Source: Piscirickettsia litoralis (lineage in GTDB: Bacteria; Pseudomonadota; Gammaproteobacteria; Piscirickettsiales; Piscirickettsiaceae). From it: DNA of 64,000 nt. The notes beneath the pieces were generated by a model. That model was not told the origin of the DNA. It worked only from the letters and a program-made list of their open reading frames with translations, and searched no databases. Positions 49,512 to 58,463 of the stretch are shown here, in pieces. The DNA lies in the NCBI RefSeq assembly GCF_001720395.1, contig NZ_MDTU01000001.1, forward strand, positions 1,974,438 through 2,038,437, in the 5' to 3' direction. Each line of letters starts with the position of its first letter. Position 1 is the stretch's first letter. The position numbers and the translations under genes were made by a program.

Positions 49512-50981
49512 ATGCAAGATAGCAGTATAACACTTTATGATATGGCGCTATTATCCAATGATGCATATAACAACCAAAGTAGTACTTTGAGAGCTGCGAG
49601 TGGCAATGCAGTATGGGAAAGGGAAGATTTTCCTGGTGCTATTGATAAAGTGAAATCAAATGGTTTTTTTGCGGTATTGTATGGTTATCATCCAGAAAAC
49701 CAACATTTGCCAACGCGTTTAGTAATTGCCTATCGCGGTACTTCCAGTGTGGCAGATGCGTTAATTGATATGGAGTTGGCGGCTGGTCAGGCAATAGAGC
49801 AAGGGCATGATACGATTAATTTCTTAGCTGAAGTATTAAACTATGCAAAACACCAAAATATTTTACCAAAAGATATTTATATTACTGGGCATTCTTTAGG
49901 TGGAGGTTTGGCGCAGTGGGTGTCCATGCTGACTGTTGATAATCACGAGCTATTCAACGGTGAGCTAAATACTCCGACTGCGATGCGAACAGTCGCATTT
50001 AACCCACCGGGTATGCAAGAGATTAATCCAAATGGACGAGCACCTGCTTATACAAAAGCACTGAATAGCTCAGTTATTGTAGCAAGCGTTAATCTTGCTT
50101 TTTGGCTTAATCCTGGGGCTTTTGTGAGTTTGGCTACGAAAGCTGGAGTAGATAAAATATGTGAGATTATTGATCATCAATTAGGATTGAAAAGCCGCCA
50201 AAATGCTTTGAAAATGGGGCAGCGAGCGCTGATATTTGCCTGGGATTTGATGCGGCCGGATGAGCAAGGAAAGGAGGATCAGACAGAGATAGCAAATTGT
50301 TATCCACATATTTATAATGTGTCAGCACGTTATGACATGGTGCATTGCTGCGGTATTCCTGGGGGAAACCTGATTAGTTTAGACATTGATAAAATGGCAT
50401 CGCTGCCTGCTGCGCATGATAGTAAAAACCGGTTGCGGCATGAATTTTTAGATCATTATTTTACTGCGCGCTTGCATTATCTAAAGCGTGGTGTGCATTC
50501 GGCAAAAATGAAAATAATGTATCAACATTTGAGTAAGGCAGCGAATGATTTTATTTATCATGCAGAAGAACAACAAGGAATTCCAACCGTGAAAGACTGG
50601 GAGAATTACTTTAGTGGCAGGAAAATCGTACCCGGAGCAAGTTTGGTTGAAATTAACTCTCCAGAAGTATTCAAGGCTTTTTATGGGCGAGAGTTGCTTG
50701 TTTATACGGTAACGACAGAACATTCTATGGTGAATATGCTTGCAGCTATCCAGAAAAGTACTGACCTTGCGCAGGTTACTATTGGTTATGATACGGTAAG
50801 AACATTGATTAACTTTGCTAAAAAACCAAATGTTTATATTCATACGACAGCAAGGCATCAAACCCTGGGCCGGGCAACAGATAAGAATGTAGTGACGTAT
50901 GAACAAGGTTATGCCAGAAAGCCAGGAGGGCATGCAGTTCCTGTTTACCCTTATAATCAAGAAAACTATCAATCGTTTTAA
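49512..50981 (+). CDS. class 3 lipase-like protein
   Basis: 489 residues. The lipase_3 core (about 40-165) shows VIAYRGTSS (oxyanion region) and YITGHSLGGGLAQW (nucleophile elbow). There is no N-terminal signal peptide, so export would need a dedicated secretion system or the protein acts in the cytoplasm. The long C-terminal part (about 300-489) has no recognised domain. It is the third gene of an apparent operon with two proteins of unknown function. Enzymatic lipolysis is inferred from the motif alone. Confidence 0.78.
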   Translation: MQDSSITLYDMALLSNDAYNNQSSTLRAASGNAVWEREDFPGAIDKVKSNGFFAVLYGYHPENQHLPTRLVIAYRGTSSVADALIDMELAAGQAIEQGHDTINFLAEVLNYAKHQNILPKDIYITGHSLGGGLAQWVSMLTVDNHELFNGELNTPTAMRTVAFNPPGMQEINPNGRAPAYTKALNSSVIVASVNLAFWLNPGAFVSLATKAGVDKICEIIDHQLGLKSRQNALKMGQRALIFAWDLMRPDEQGKEDQTEIANCYPHIYNVSARYDMVHCCGIPGGNLISLDIDKMASLPAAHDSKNRLRHEFLDHYFTARLHYLKRGVHSAKMKIMYQHLSKAANDFIYHAEEQQGIPTVKDWENYFSGRKIVPGASLVEINSPEVFKAFYGRELLVYTVTTEHSMVNMLAAIQKSTDLAQVTIGYDTVRTLINFAKKPNVYIHTTARHQTLGRATDKNVVTYEQGYARKPGGHAVPVYPYNQENYQSF

Positions 50982-51001
50982 GTAATAGTTTTTAGATAAA
51001 T

Positions 51002-51026
51002 AAAAGGGGATGTTTTAACCCCTTTT
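51002..51026 (+). terminator. intrinsic terminator of lipase operon
   Basis: AAAAGGGG / CCCCTTTT stem with loop ATGTTTTAA, followed by T; symmetrical enough to serve the convergent gene as well. Confidence 0.75.
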
Positions 51027-51046
51027 TAAATCGTAAACTAGATTAA

Positions 51047-52144
51047 TTATCTTATTAAACAAGGTGCGCTAAAAAGTGTTTGGTTAAATGTACCGATGAG
51101 TGTTTTGTAGCTAACATTAAGCCAGAAAATAACTAATAAAGTTGCTCCGATAATTCCAGCGATATTGAAGAAGGCCATTTGAGTATGATCGGCAATGGCG
51201 AAGGTGCCTAATGTAAGGACAGCAAGCGGGAAGGTAAATGCCCACCAGCTTAGGCTAAACTCCATGCCTTTGCTCCAATGGTAGGCAGTGCTGACCAAAG
51301 CAGTAATAAACCACCAGAAACCCAAACCCCAAAGAACAATTGCTGCCCATAAACCAATGCTCGGAAGAATCTCAAGCATTTGTTGCATGACTGCTGGATA
51401 GTGGCCTACTAATGCGCCTGCAGCTTGACTGATTGTAATTAAACCTAAGACACCAGTACCGATGGGGCCGAGCACGAGCCAGATGGAAGGTGCGAGCATT
51501 TTATCCGGTAATGAATGCAATACTAGGCGTTTAAAGAAAATCGCGATCACACCAAAGGCAAGGAGGACAGAGATAGACCATAGGCTCCAGCTGACCACAA
51601 AGACCCAAGGGCGAATGGTAGTGCTGATATGAGGAATAAGCAGTCCACCAGAAGAGGCAGCCACCTCACAGGCAACCAAAGGTAGTAACCACACCGGTGT
51701 CATGGTTTTAAGCTCATGGTCTTGGAGCATGAACATCGCAAAGGGAATAAGCCAAGAAATAAACAATGATAAGGCGACATCTAGCCACCAGAGGCCATGA
51801 GCGATGCTAAAGGCAAGGCTGGGATCGAATAAATGACAACCAAAACTCATAAAGCCATTCACGATAGTAATTAACCCCATTGGAATGCAGCCTAGAAATA
51901 ACGGCTGGACCGGGTGGGCGAGCATCAGGCGGATATGGTGAGGGTGAGTGATAAAGCGCAGGGTGAGTAGAAATGAGAAGGTAATAAATAAAATGATGTT
52001 CACCAGCCAGATGATGGCCGCGATATGGCCCAATAAAGGAAGTGCTTTGGCAAAGTGGTTTAAGACCAATGCGGTGCCTCCGGTGCCCATTGTGACAGCG
52101 AACCAGTTAGGAGTGAATTGTTGGATAAATTTCGTGTTTTTCAT
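51047..52144 (-). CDS. TehA/SLAC1-type transporter (TDT family)
   Basis: 365 residues with ten likely membrane segments. The opening FTPNWFAVTMGTGGTALVLNH is typical of the tellurite-resistance/dicarboxylate (TDT) family. Members are anion channels or dicarboxylate/sulfite transporters, so the substrate is open. It is an independent gene; the terminator at 51002 separates it from the lipase operon. Confidence 0.88.
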   Translation of the reverse strand: MKNTKFIQQFTPNWFAVTMGTGGTALVLNHFAKALPLLGHIAAIIWLVNIILFITFSFLLTLRFITHPHHIRLMLAHPVQPLFLGCIPMGLITIVNGFMSFGCHLFDPSLAFSIAHGLWWLDVALSLFISWLIPFAMFMLQDHELKTMTPVWLLPLVACEVAASSGGLLIPHISTTIRPWVFVVSWSLWSISVLLAFGVIAIFFKRLVLHSLPDKMLAPSIWLVLGPIGTGVLGLITISQAAGALVGHYPAVMQQMLEILPSIGLWAAIVLWGLGFWWFITALVSTAYHWSKGMEFSLSWWAFTFPLAVLTLGTFAIADHTQMAFFNIAGIIGATLLVIFWLNVSYKTLIGTFNQTLFSAPCLIR

Positions 52145-52326
52145 GTGATATGCTCCAAAATCTTGGCTTCATCATCACTTTTTTTAAATTATAAGTAAAA
52201 TATATAATATTAATTTTTATAATCAAAAATATTGATATATTGGACGGTTAAGGGTTTTAGAGCCACTTCGAAATATTCTCGACCTAGGTAAAGCTTATTG
52301 AAAATACAGTTAACTGATAGCTTTAG

Positions 52327-52346
52327 ATTCCCGCCTACGCGGGAAT
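52327..52346. repeat. REP-like palindrome
   Basis: ATTCCCGC-CTAC-GCGGGAAT is a perfect 8-pair hairpin followed by GACGGC, a form common among dispersed repeats in proteobacteria. A related element sits at 58416. Each lies between genes. Confidence 0.55.
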
Positions 52347-52382
52347 GACGGCAGTTGTTGAGGAGGGCCATGGCAAATTTAT

Positions 52383-52955
52383 TTAGTTGAGTAACAGAGC
52401 TAATTGATAAGCCTCATAGCTTGCTAACGCTATGAATATCAAGGCGGAAACGATACGAATGAGCTTAAAAGGTAGCTTCTCACACCAGATTTTACCGAGG
52501 AAAACAGCGGGTACATTCGCGATCATCATCCCTAAGGTTGTACCAAGGGTGACCCAAAAGACAGTCTGGTATTGTGCACTTAAAGCCAGAGTGACCAGCT
52601 GCGTTTTATCGCCGAGTTCTGCAATAAAAAAGGTAATTAAAACAGTCCAGAAGATGTTTTTGTTGTGCTTACCGGCCTCCCCTTCATCCAGCGTATCTGG
52701 GATTAAAGCCCAGATGGCAGTGATGATAAAAGACACAGTGAGCACGCCATGCAAAATAATCGGTGTGAAAAAGGAGCTGAAAAAGGCGCCGGCCCAAGCG
52801 GTGATACCATGATTAAGTAAGGTAGCGACTAGAATCGCAGCGATAATGGGCGCAGGTTTTTTAAAGCGTGCAGCAAAAAGCAAGGTAAGTAATTGAGTTT
52901 TATCACCAAGTTCGGCGGTGCCGACAGTAAAAGTAGAAACTAAGAATGAGTGCAT
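52383..52955 (-). CDS. manganese exporter of the UPF0016/TMEM165 family
   Basis: 190 residues with six membrane segments in two repeats. Each repeat carries the family motif E-L-G-D-K-T-Q (TAELGDKTQLLT and IAELGDKTQLVT). The family exports Mn2+ in bacteria, and the yybP-ykoY riboswitch upstream supports that role. The start at 52955 has GGAGA upstream; the frame also extends to 52985. Confidence 0.92.
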   Translation of the reverse strand: MHSFLVSTFTVGTAELGDKTQLLTLLFAARFKKPAPIIAAILVATLLNHGITAWAGAFFSSFFTPIILHGVLTVSFIITAIWALIPDTLDEGEAGKHNKNIFWTVLITFFIAELGDKTQLVTLALSAQYQTVFWVTLGTTLGMMIANVPAVFLGKIWCEKLPFKLIRIVSALIFIALASYEAYQLALLLN

Positions 52956-53033
52956 GGGGTTCTCCACAGCTGCCGAGCTTTGCAATTAGCCAATAGCAAA
53001 CCACTTCTAAGCTCGACACTAAAGAAGTCATTT

Positions 53034-53135
53034 ACTACTGGTCTTGCTAACCTTGCGGCGCATGTACCATGGGATGTTCCCAAGTATGTTGATACGTGCC
53101 TCTTGCAATGCAAGAGAAGCTACTCCCCAGAGTGA
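53034..53135 (-). promoter_or_regulatory. yybP-ykoY manganese riboswitch
   Basis: On the minus strand, GGGGAGTAGC (53119-53128) is followed by ATCAACATACTTGGGAAC and then GCCGCAAGGTTAGCAAGACC (53040-53060). These are the conserved blocks of the Mn2+-sensing yybP-ykoY RNA, in order. It precedes the Mn exporter gene, which it should switch on when manganese is high. Confidence 0.9.
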
Positions 53136-53300
53136 GAATGATTGTATGGTCTACCTTATAAAAAGGCAAGGGCTTGCGGTTATTGGCTCAAAACTTTATC
53201 ATGAACAGAGCCGATAAGCTGTTATTTTATAACAAGCAAAAATTTGAAATACTCACGTTACGATAAAGCGTTTCTGAGTAACAATTGAGGTGTGCGTCTA

Positions 53301-53504
53301 ATGGATATTGTTGCTTTATTTGATGAAATTGTAAAAAATCCGTATAAAAATAATATGTTAAATAAAATTCAAATTGATCAAGTAGCGAGCATTCAAGAAG
53401 TGATCGGTGTAGAAAGCAGTCAGCTTCGGTGCTCTACTCATAATGTTACTGACTATTCTAAATATTACTCAGATGTCAGCCATGTCTTTAGGACTTCTTC
53501 TTAA
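53301..53504 (+). CDS. putative borosin precursor peptide (borosin-binding-domain type)
   Basis: 67 residues. The N-terminal part (MDIVALFDEIVKNPYKNNML, then IQIDQVASIQEVIG) is helical. With ESSQLRCS at 39-46 it recalls the linker domain preceding the core in omphalotin-type proteins. The remaining 20-odd residues (TDYSKYYSDVSHVFRTSS at the end) would be the core or follower. It lies 20 bases before a borosin-type methyltransferase gene, as in split borosin loci of Shewanella. GAGG precedes ATG 53301; GTG 53292 is an alternative. The similarity of the short domain is by eye. Confidence 0.72.
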   Translation: MDIVALFDEIVKNPYKNNMLNKIQIDQVASIQEVIGVESSQLRCSTHNVTDYSKYYSDVSHVFRTSS

Positions 53505-53523
53505 GATTAAGCGAAATTGAACT

Positions 53524-54309
53524 ATGAATATAGATCAAGCTTCTTTAACCCTGGTAGGGTCAGGAATCAAAGCTATTTCGCACTTAACGGAGGAAGCTAA
53601 AGCGTATATACAGCACGCTGACCAAGTTTGTTATTTATTAAATGAGCCAGTGGCACAAAAATGGATAGAGAAAAATAATAAAAATGCATTTTCTTTGGAA
53701 AAGCTTTATACCAAGTACCCTAAACGTGTAGATAACTATCGAGCAATCACAGATGTTATTGTTGAAGCTGTTATTAAAGAACAGCATGTATGCGTTGTCT
53801 TATATGGTCACCCTACAGTATTTGCTCAGCCAGGCTTAGAAGCTGTAAGGGTCTTAAGAAGCAAAGGATATACTGCTAGTATTTTGCCTGGTATTTCTGC
53901 TGAAGATTGCTTGTTTGTTGACTTATTAATCAATCCAGGAGAATGTGGTTGCCAGTCATTTGAAACGACAGACTTTCTTATTTATCAACGTAATTTTGAT
54001 TCTCGTTCTCATCTAGTCCTATGGCAGGTGGGAATTATAGGTTGTCTGGGGCATACAGCTAATTATGATAATCACCATGCTGCTACTATATTATCTGGCT
54101 ATTTAACAAAATATTATGGTGAGAGGCATGAAGTCGTTTTATATGAAGCAGCACAATACCCAACGTTTAAGCCTCGAATAGATAAGCTGCCTTTAAATCA
54201 GCTTTCTGAAGCTCAATTCAGTGCAATTACCACTTTGTATGTTCCCCCTAATCCTTCGAATCAAGCAAATAAAAACATGTTAAAAGCTTTGAATATAGAA
54301 TGTTCATAG
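53524..54309 (+). CDS. borosin-type peptide backbone alpha-N-methyltransferase (TP-methylase fold)
   Basis: 261 residues. The first 240 follow the OphMA/borosin methyltransferase pattern: SLTLVGSGI (7-15), KRVDNY (67-72), VLYGHPTVF (92-100), LPGISAEDCLF (121-131), a GC (141-142), DFLIYQR (150-156) and SHLVLWQVG (162-170). OphMA's catalytic Arg and Tyr residues appear to correspond to R68, Y72 and Y94. These enzymes use SAM to methylate backbone amides of a ribosomal peptide. Unlike fungal OphMA, the peptide is not fused but encoded just upstream, the split type. A CobA/precorrin role is unlikely given these motifs and the lack of cobalamin neighbours. Confidence 0.9.
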   Translation: MNIDQASLTLVGSGIKAISHLTEEAKAYIQHADQVCYLLNEPVAQKWIEKNNKNAFSLEKLYTKYPKRVDNYRAITDVIVEAVIKEQHVCVVLYGHPTVFAQPGLEAVRVLRSKGYTASILPGISAEDCLFVDLLINPGECGCQSFETTDFLIYQRNFDSRSHLVLWQVGIIGCLGHTANYDNHHAATILSGYLTKYYGERHEVVLYEAAQYPTFKPRIDKLPLNQLSEAQFSAITTLYVPPNPSNQANKNMLKALNIECS

Positions 54310-54349
54310 TTAATATAGTACTTTGTATAAAGTACACACAAGGATTGTC

Positions 54350-55558
54350 GTGATTCAGCAAATAACTCTACTCGGTCGTCGATATGTATCCAACTATTCT
54401 GGTTTTTCAAAAGAAGTTTGGCAGCGAGTTGCCATTAGTTTGGTTGAAGCTAGTGCTAGTGGAGTTGTATTTTTTTATCATTTTATTTTGTGAGAGACTT
54501 AGGTTTGTCTGTAGGAAGTGCTACATTTATTATTTCTTGCTATGGTGTAGGAAAGATTTTGGGTGGGTTCTTATCGGGGAAATTAGTAGATAAATTTTCG
54601 GCAAATTCAGTTTCAGCAGTTAGTCTTTTGATTATGGCGTTTTTATTCTTGATTATGGCGTACTTAAGAGATGTGTATAGCTTGTCTTTAAGTGGATTAA
54701 TTATTGGTATACTTGCTTATGGATTTATTACATCAAACAGTGTTTGGGTGCTGAACAGTTGTGAAAAGTCTTCAAAAATGAAACTGAAAGCTATTAATAT
54801 GCTGTCTGTTTCATCTAATCTGGGGATTGGGATAGCGGCTGCAATTGTAAGTTTATTTGCAGTCGCAGGATTTATTATAATATTTTATATCTCATTTTTT
54901 AGCCTGCTAACAGCTTCTATATTTTTATTTTTACAAGATAAACATTCTGATTCTTTAGGTAATGATTTTTCAGAGGAGCTGTCTAGTGATAAGAAAAGAG
55001 GAAATAAAAAAGTCTTATTACTTGCTTTAGGTTGCTTATTTTTTATTGGTATCGCAGTAGCTGAGAAAACAGCACTGTATGTTGTTTATTTACATCAAAA
55101 TTTTCCACAGTATAGCATCAGCCTTATTGGCTTGTTGTTTATGTTGAACCCCATAATGGTAGTTTTCGCACAAGCCCCTATTGTTAACTCTTTTCAAAAT
55201 AAAAATAAAATCCTAGTTCTTGGTTTGGGTGCCTTTTTAATGGGGTTAGGGTTGATTGTTTTATGTTTTTCATTTGTGTTTGTTATTGCTGTTATTTCAA
55301 TGATCGTATGGACCATTGGTGAAATGCTGATTTTTTTCAGTTGCTCAATTGTTGATTTATCAGCAAGCAACAGCTAAAAAGAAAGGTCAAAGTATAGGGT
55401 TGTTTAAAACTGTGTACGCTATCAGTATGGCTATAGGCCCAATTGTGGGAGGTTTTATTTATTCACATTGGAGTGGAGATATGGTCTGGTATTTGAGCGG
55501 TATTATTGCGGTCTTTTGCTTAGGACTCTGTTGGTTGCTAAGGCATGAAAGATATTGA
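54350..55558 (+). pseudogene. MFS transporter of the borosin locus, two frameshifts
   Basis: About 400 residues, 12 membrane segments when repaired. It is an MdtH-like MFS exporter, with FVRDLGLSVGSATFIISCYGVGK after TM1 and GKLVDKFSAN in loop 2. The start is GTG at 54350 with AAGG upstream. Adding one T at 54470-54476 (or removing two) joins the N-terminus; removing one T at 55331-55337 gives GEMLIFSVAQLLIYQQATAKKKGQS. Both are homopolymer changes. It follows the methyltransferase by 40 bases, so product export is the likely role. A 7-pair hairpin without T tail (54318-54335) lies between the two genes. Confidence 0.78.
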
Positions 55559-56908
55559 TTAGTCTATTTTGATACTAATACAACCACGGACAAATTGAGC
55601 ATCGCTGGAGAATATTGCGTTTTCATTATGGATGTGGGAATGTCTGAATCTTGTATCCAAGGTTGAAATTTTACTAGAGGGTGTAACTATATTGTGCTGG
55701 TCTTTTTTGTTATGGAAGTATTGGAAATTTATATTTTTTGCAGCAAGACTTATGATTGAATCATAACAAATTGAGTCATGCTTAGACAGTTCTTCTGAGA
55801 AAATTCGAACAAGATGTTCTAATTCTCTCATTTCTAGCAGTGTGCTCGATGCTTGTCTAGATTTGGGTGAGAACACATACGTTGATGGATTTTGCAGTGA
55901 ATAATAGACAGGAAACTTGTCAGTTTCAAATATAAATTGACATGGCTGCATAATAGTAGGGAAGTATTTTTTCAGGCCATATGATTCTACAAATGCTTCT
56001 TGTATAAGTTTAGTCGGAAGGTTTTCTTCTCCTTCAGCAGGAGCAAATCCGGGTGTTGCACCTAATGCTATTGTAAATAAATGCTGAGCAGTGTCTGCTA
56101 AGTAAGGGTTCGGCTTTAAGTTGCGGTTTTTTTGTATGGAAGAGAAGGCGATATCATAGTAGAATCTATTTCTATGATATTCGGTATTTGCCCAACCTTT
56201 TTCATATAAATACATTTTTAACTCTAACCAGTTAGAGTCGTTATGTAGATGATCAACCCAACTTTTAGAAAAATATATGATACAGCTACGCCATTCTGAT
56301 TTGAATGTGCTGCTATTTGCAATTTCTTTGAATATATACCAGTGTTCGTACAATGATTTCGGTGGTGGAAGTTGAATATTAAAGTCACGCTGTAGATTGA
56401 AATGGTTAACCATAGAGCCAATGTTAGGGAGCATAAATGCAGACCTGGCTCCTGCTGTTGCATTTAAGACTCCATTAACAGGGTATTGCCTGGTGTTTTT
56501 TAGACTTAAAATCCTACTGAACGGGAAAAAGTGTCCAGGCTTCCATAGAGTCCACGGGATTGATATTTTTTCATTAGGTAGATCAATGAACATTTCCATA
56601 TTTTTATCGAGAAGCATGCTGAGAGGCATACTGTTTTTAGCGTAACCTAAATGTTTTGTAACATCTTTTGGAATGTCTGTGTCTGATAATTTGTAACTGC
56701 CTCTGTCTATTGTCGGCAGATGGGTAGTCTCTGTATCTCCAGTGAGTGCACCGTAAGGGTAATATGCTAAGAATAGGGGGAAATTTGTGTTAGGACTAAG
56801 CTTATCTACTAGTTTAGAAAAGACTGGTTCAACTTCCATGGCACGTTTGCGTATATCTTGCCAATAAACTTTAACTAGTCCTTTTCCTTCATCAACTTCG
56901 GTTAGCAT
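55559..56908 (-). CDS. hypothetical protein, paralogue of the gene at 56902
   Basis: 449 residues, no signal peptide or membrane segment. It shares its whole length with the neighbouring protein: VKVYWQDIRKRA and EPVFSKLVDKL at the start, FPLFLAYYPYGALTG, NGVLNATAGARSAFMLPNIGS, KPNPYLADTAQHLFT and STYVFSPKSRQASSTLLEMREL. I do not recognise the family. It overlaps the upstream paralogue by 7 bases (coupled translation) and abuts the convergent MFS gene with no gap. A link to the borosin locus is positional only. Confidence 0.7.
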   Translation of the reverse strand: MLTEVDEGKGLVKVYWQDIRKRAMEVEPVFSKLVDKLSPNTNFPLFLAYYPYGALTGDTETTHLPTIDRGSYKLSDTDIPKDVTKHLGYAKNSMPLSMLLDKNMEMFIDLPNEKISIPWTLWKPGHFFPFSRILSLKNTRQYPVNGVLNATAGARSAFMLPNIGSMVNHFNLQRDFNIQLPPPKSLYEHWYIFKEIANSSTFKSEWRSCIIYFSKSWVDHLHNDSNWLELKMYLYEKGWANTEYHRNRFYYDIAFSSIQKNRNLKPNPYLADTAQHLFTIALGATPGFAPAEGEENLPTKLIQEAFVESYGLKKYFPTIMQPCQFIFETDKFPVYYSLQNPSTYVFSPKSRQASSTLLEMRELEHLVRIFSEELSKHDSICYDSIISLAAKNINFQYFHNKKDQHNIVTPSSKISTLDTRFRHSHIHNENAIFSSDAQFVRGCISIKID

Positions 56909-58284
56909 GATTCTGGCCTTATAGAGGGCTTTCTATTAATGCTGATGCAGCCGCGCAAAAAAGGCGCATCGCTAGGGAATTGCATTTCATCGTTATAGGG
57001 GGAGTAGAAATTTTTATCTAAAGCCTTAATGTTTGATGAATGTTGAATAATTCCTAAGCTATCTTTTTTGTTGTGAAAGTAGTTAATTTCTACATTTTGA
57101 GTAAGTTGATGCATTATTGTATCAGAGACGATGGAGTCCTCTTGTTTAAATTTATCTATGAATATATCCATTAGATATTTTAATTCACGTATTTCAAGGA
57201 TTGTTGTAGAGCTAGTGCGAGATTTTGGTGAAAAAGTATAAGTTGATGGATATTGCAACGAATAATAGACAGAGTGAGTGTCTCTTTCAAAATTGAAGTG
57301 GTTGGGTTGTATTATACAAGGTTGATATTTTTTTAGCCCATATGATTCAATGAAAGCTTTTTGTATATCTTGGTAAGGCAGTAAGGAGTCGCTTGTTGTT
57401 CGAGAATAGCTGGCTGAAACTCCGAGCATACTAGTGAACAAATGTTTTATGGTATCTACTAGGTATGGGTTTGGTTTTAAGTTATTGTCTTCCTGAATCA
57501 TGGAGAAAATAGTGCTAAAGTAAAAAGAGTTTCTCTGGTACTCACTATACCCCCAAGCTGTTTCGTATAAGTGGTTTTTAATTTTGAACCATGCCGTACT
57601 ATTGATAATATGCTTAATCCAACTTTCCGAAAAAAACAGCATGCAGCAGCGCCAGTCACTGTTGGTTACTGAACTGTTAGCAATGGCACCAAAAATTTCC
57701 CAGTGATCGTATAAGCCTCTAGGTGCAGAAGCTGAAATGTTAAAATCTTTCTGGAGGTTTCTATGACAGTCTACAGAACTTATTTTGGGTAGCATAAAGG
57801 TAGAGCGAGCACCTGCTGACCATGCCAATACTCCATTAGGTGAATATACCCTAGGGTTTTTATTCTTGGTGCTGAGAATCCTTGCAAATGGAGCAAAAGT
57901 GCCAGGTGTAAATATTTTATATGGGGTAGTCAGTTTTTTATCGCGAAAGTCTATAAAAGCCTCAATTGTTTTTCCTAGAATGATACCAAATGGAGCTGAC
58001 CCTATGCCGTAGCCTAAGTGCTTAACGATGTCTTGAGGGGTATTATCGGAAAATATTGAATAGTTTGGGCCTTGGACCCTAGGAAAAAAAAATTCTTGCT
58101 GACCTATAATGGAGCCATACGGATAGTAAGCCAAAAATAATGGAAACTCTTTCCCAGGGTCCAGTTCATCAACGAGTTTGGCAAAGGTCGGTTCAACTTT
58201 TGCGACGCGCTCACGAACGTCTTGCCAATAGGTTTTTACGAGGCCGCGACCTTCGTCTTGTTCCGTAAGCATTTGATTGTCCAT
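56902..58284 (-). CDS. hypothetical protein, first of a tandem paralogous pair
   Basis: 460 residues. It is clearly homologous to the next gene across the whole length (LVKTYWQDVRERVAKVEPTF, FPLFLAYYPYGS, GVLAWSAGARSTFMLP, NPYLVDTIKHLFT, STYTFSPKSRTSSTTILEIREL). Cytoplasmic by prediction, with no motif I can assign to a catalytic class. The tandem arrangement implies a local duplication followed by divergence, perhaps giving a heterodimer. Confidence 0.7.
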   Translation of the reverse strand: MDNQMLTEQDEGRGLVKTYWQDVRERVAKVEPTFAKLVDELDPGKEFPLFLAYYPYGSIIGQQEFFFPRVQGPNYSIFSDNTPQDIVKHLGYGIGSAPFGIILGKTIEAFIDFRDKKLTTPYKIFTPGTFAPFARILSTKNKNPRVYSPNGVLAWSAGARSTFMLPKISSVDCHRNLQKDFNISASAPRGLYDHWEIFGAIANSSVTNSDWRCCMLFFSESWIKHIINSTAWFKIKNHLYETAWGYSEYQRNSFYFSTIFSMIQEDNNLKPNPYLVDTIKHLFTSMLGVSASYSRTTSDSLLPYQDIQKAFIESYGLKKYQPCIIQPNHFNFERDTHSVYYSLQYPSTYTFSPKSRTSSTTILEIRELKYLMDIFIDKFKQEDSIVSDTIMHQLTQNVEINYFHNKKDSLGIIQHSSNIKALDKNFYSPYNDEMQFPSDAPFLRGCISINRKPSIRPESC

Positions 58285-58415
58285 TTGTTATTTAATTTAA
58301 TGGTTGCTCTATTAGTGTTAAAAACAAAAGTTGATTATGTTGCAGAACTGCTTTTTCGTCAAATGATAGTGATTCTTGGTTTCTGGTGTGGGAATTGTTG
58401 AGAGTTCGGTTAGAT

Positions 58416-58431
58416 CCCTGCTTGCGCAGGG
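58416..58431. repeat. REP-like hairpin, degenerate
   Basis: CCCTGC-TTGC-GCAGGG forms a 6-pair hairpin followed by GCGGC; sequence and setting resemble the element at 52327. It lies between the duplicated genes and yhbY and could be a terminator remnant. Confidence 0.35.
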
Positions 58432-58463
58432 GCGGCTATGATATGGAAGAGCATGGACGTTGA

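Noticed and set aside
50481-50972. 163-codon frame antisense to the lipase gene
   Set aside because: Cys/His-rich nonsense composition and no ribosome-binding site; the lipase frame is supported by its neighbours.
53524-54309. Assignment as a precorrin/sirohaem methylase or RsmI
   Set aside because: Those share the fold, but the motif set and adjacent short precursor match borosin enzymes much better, and no tetrapyrrole genes are near.
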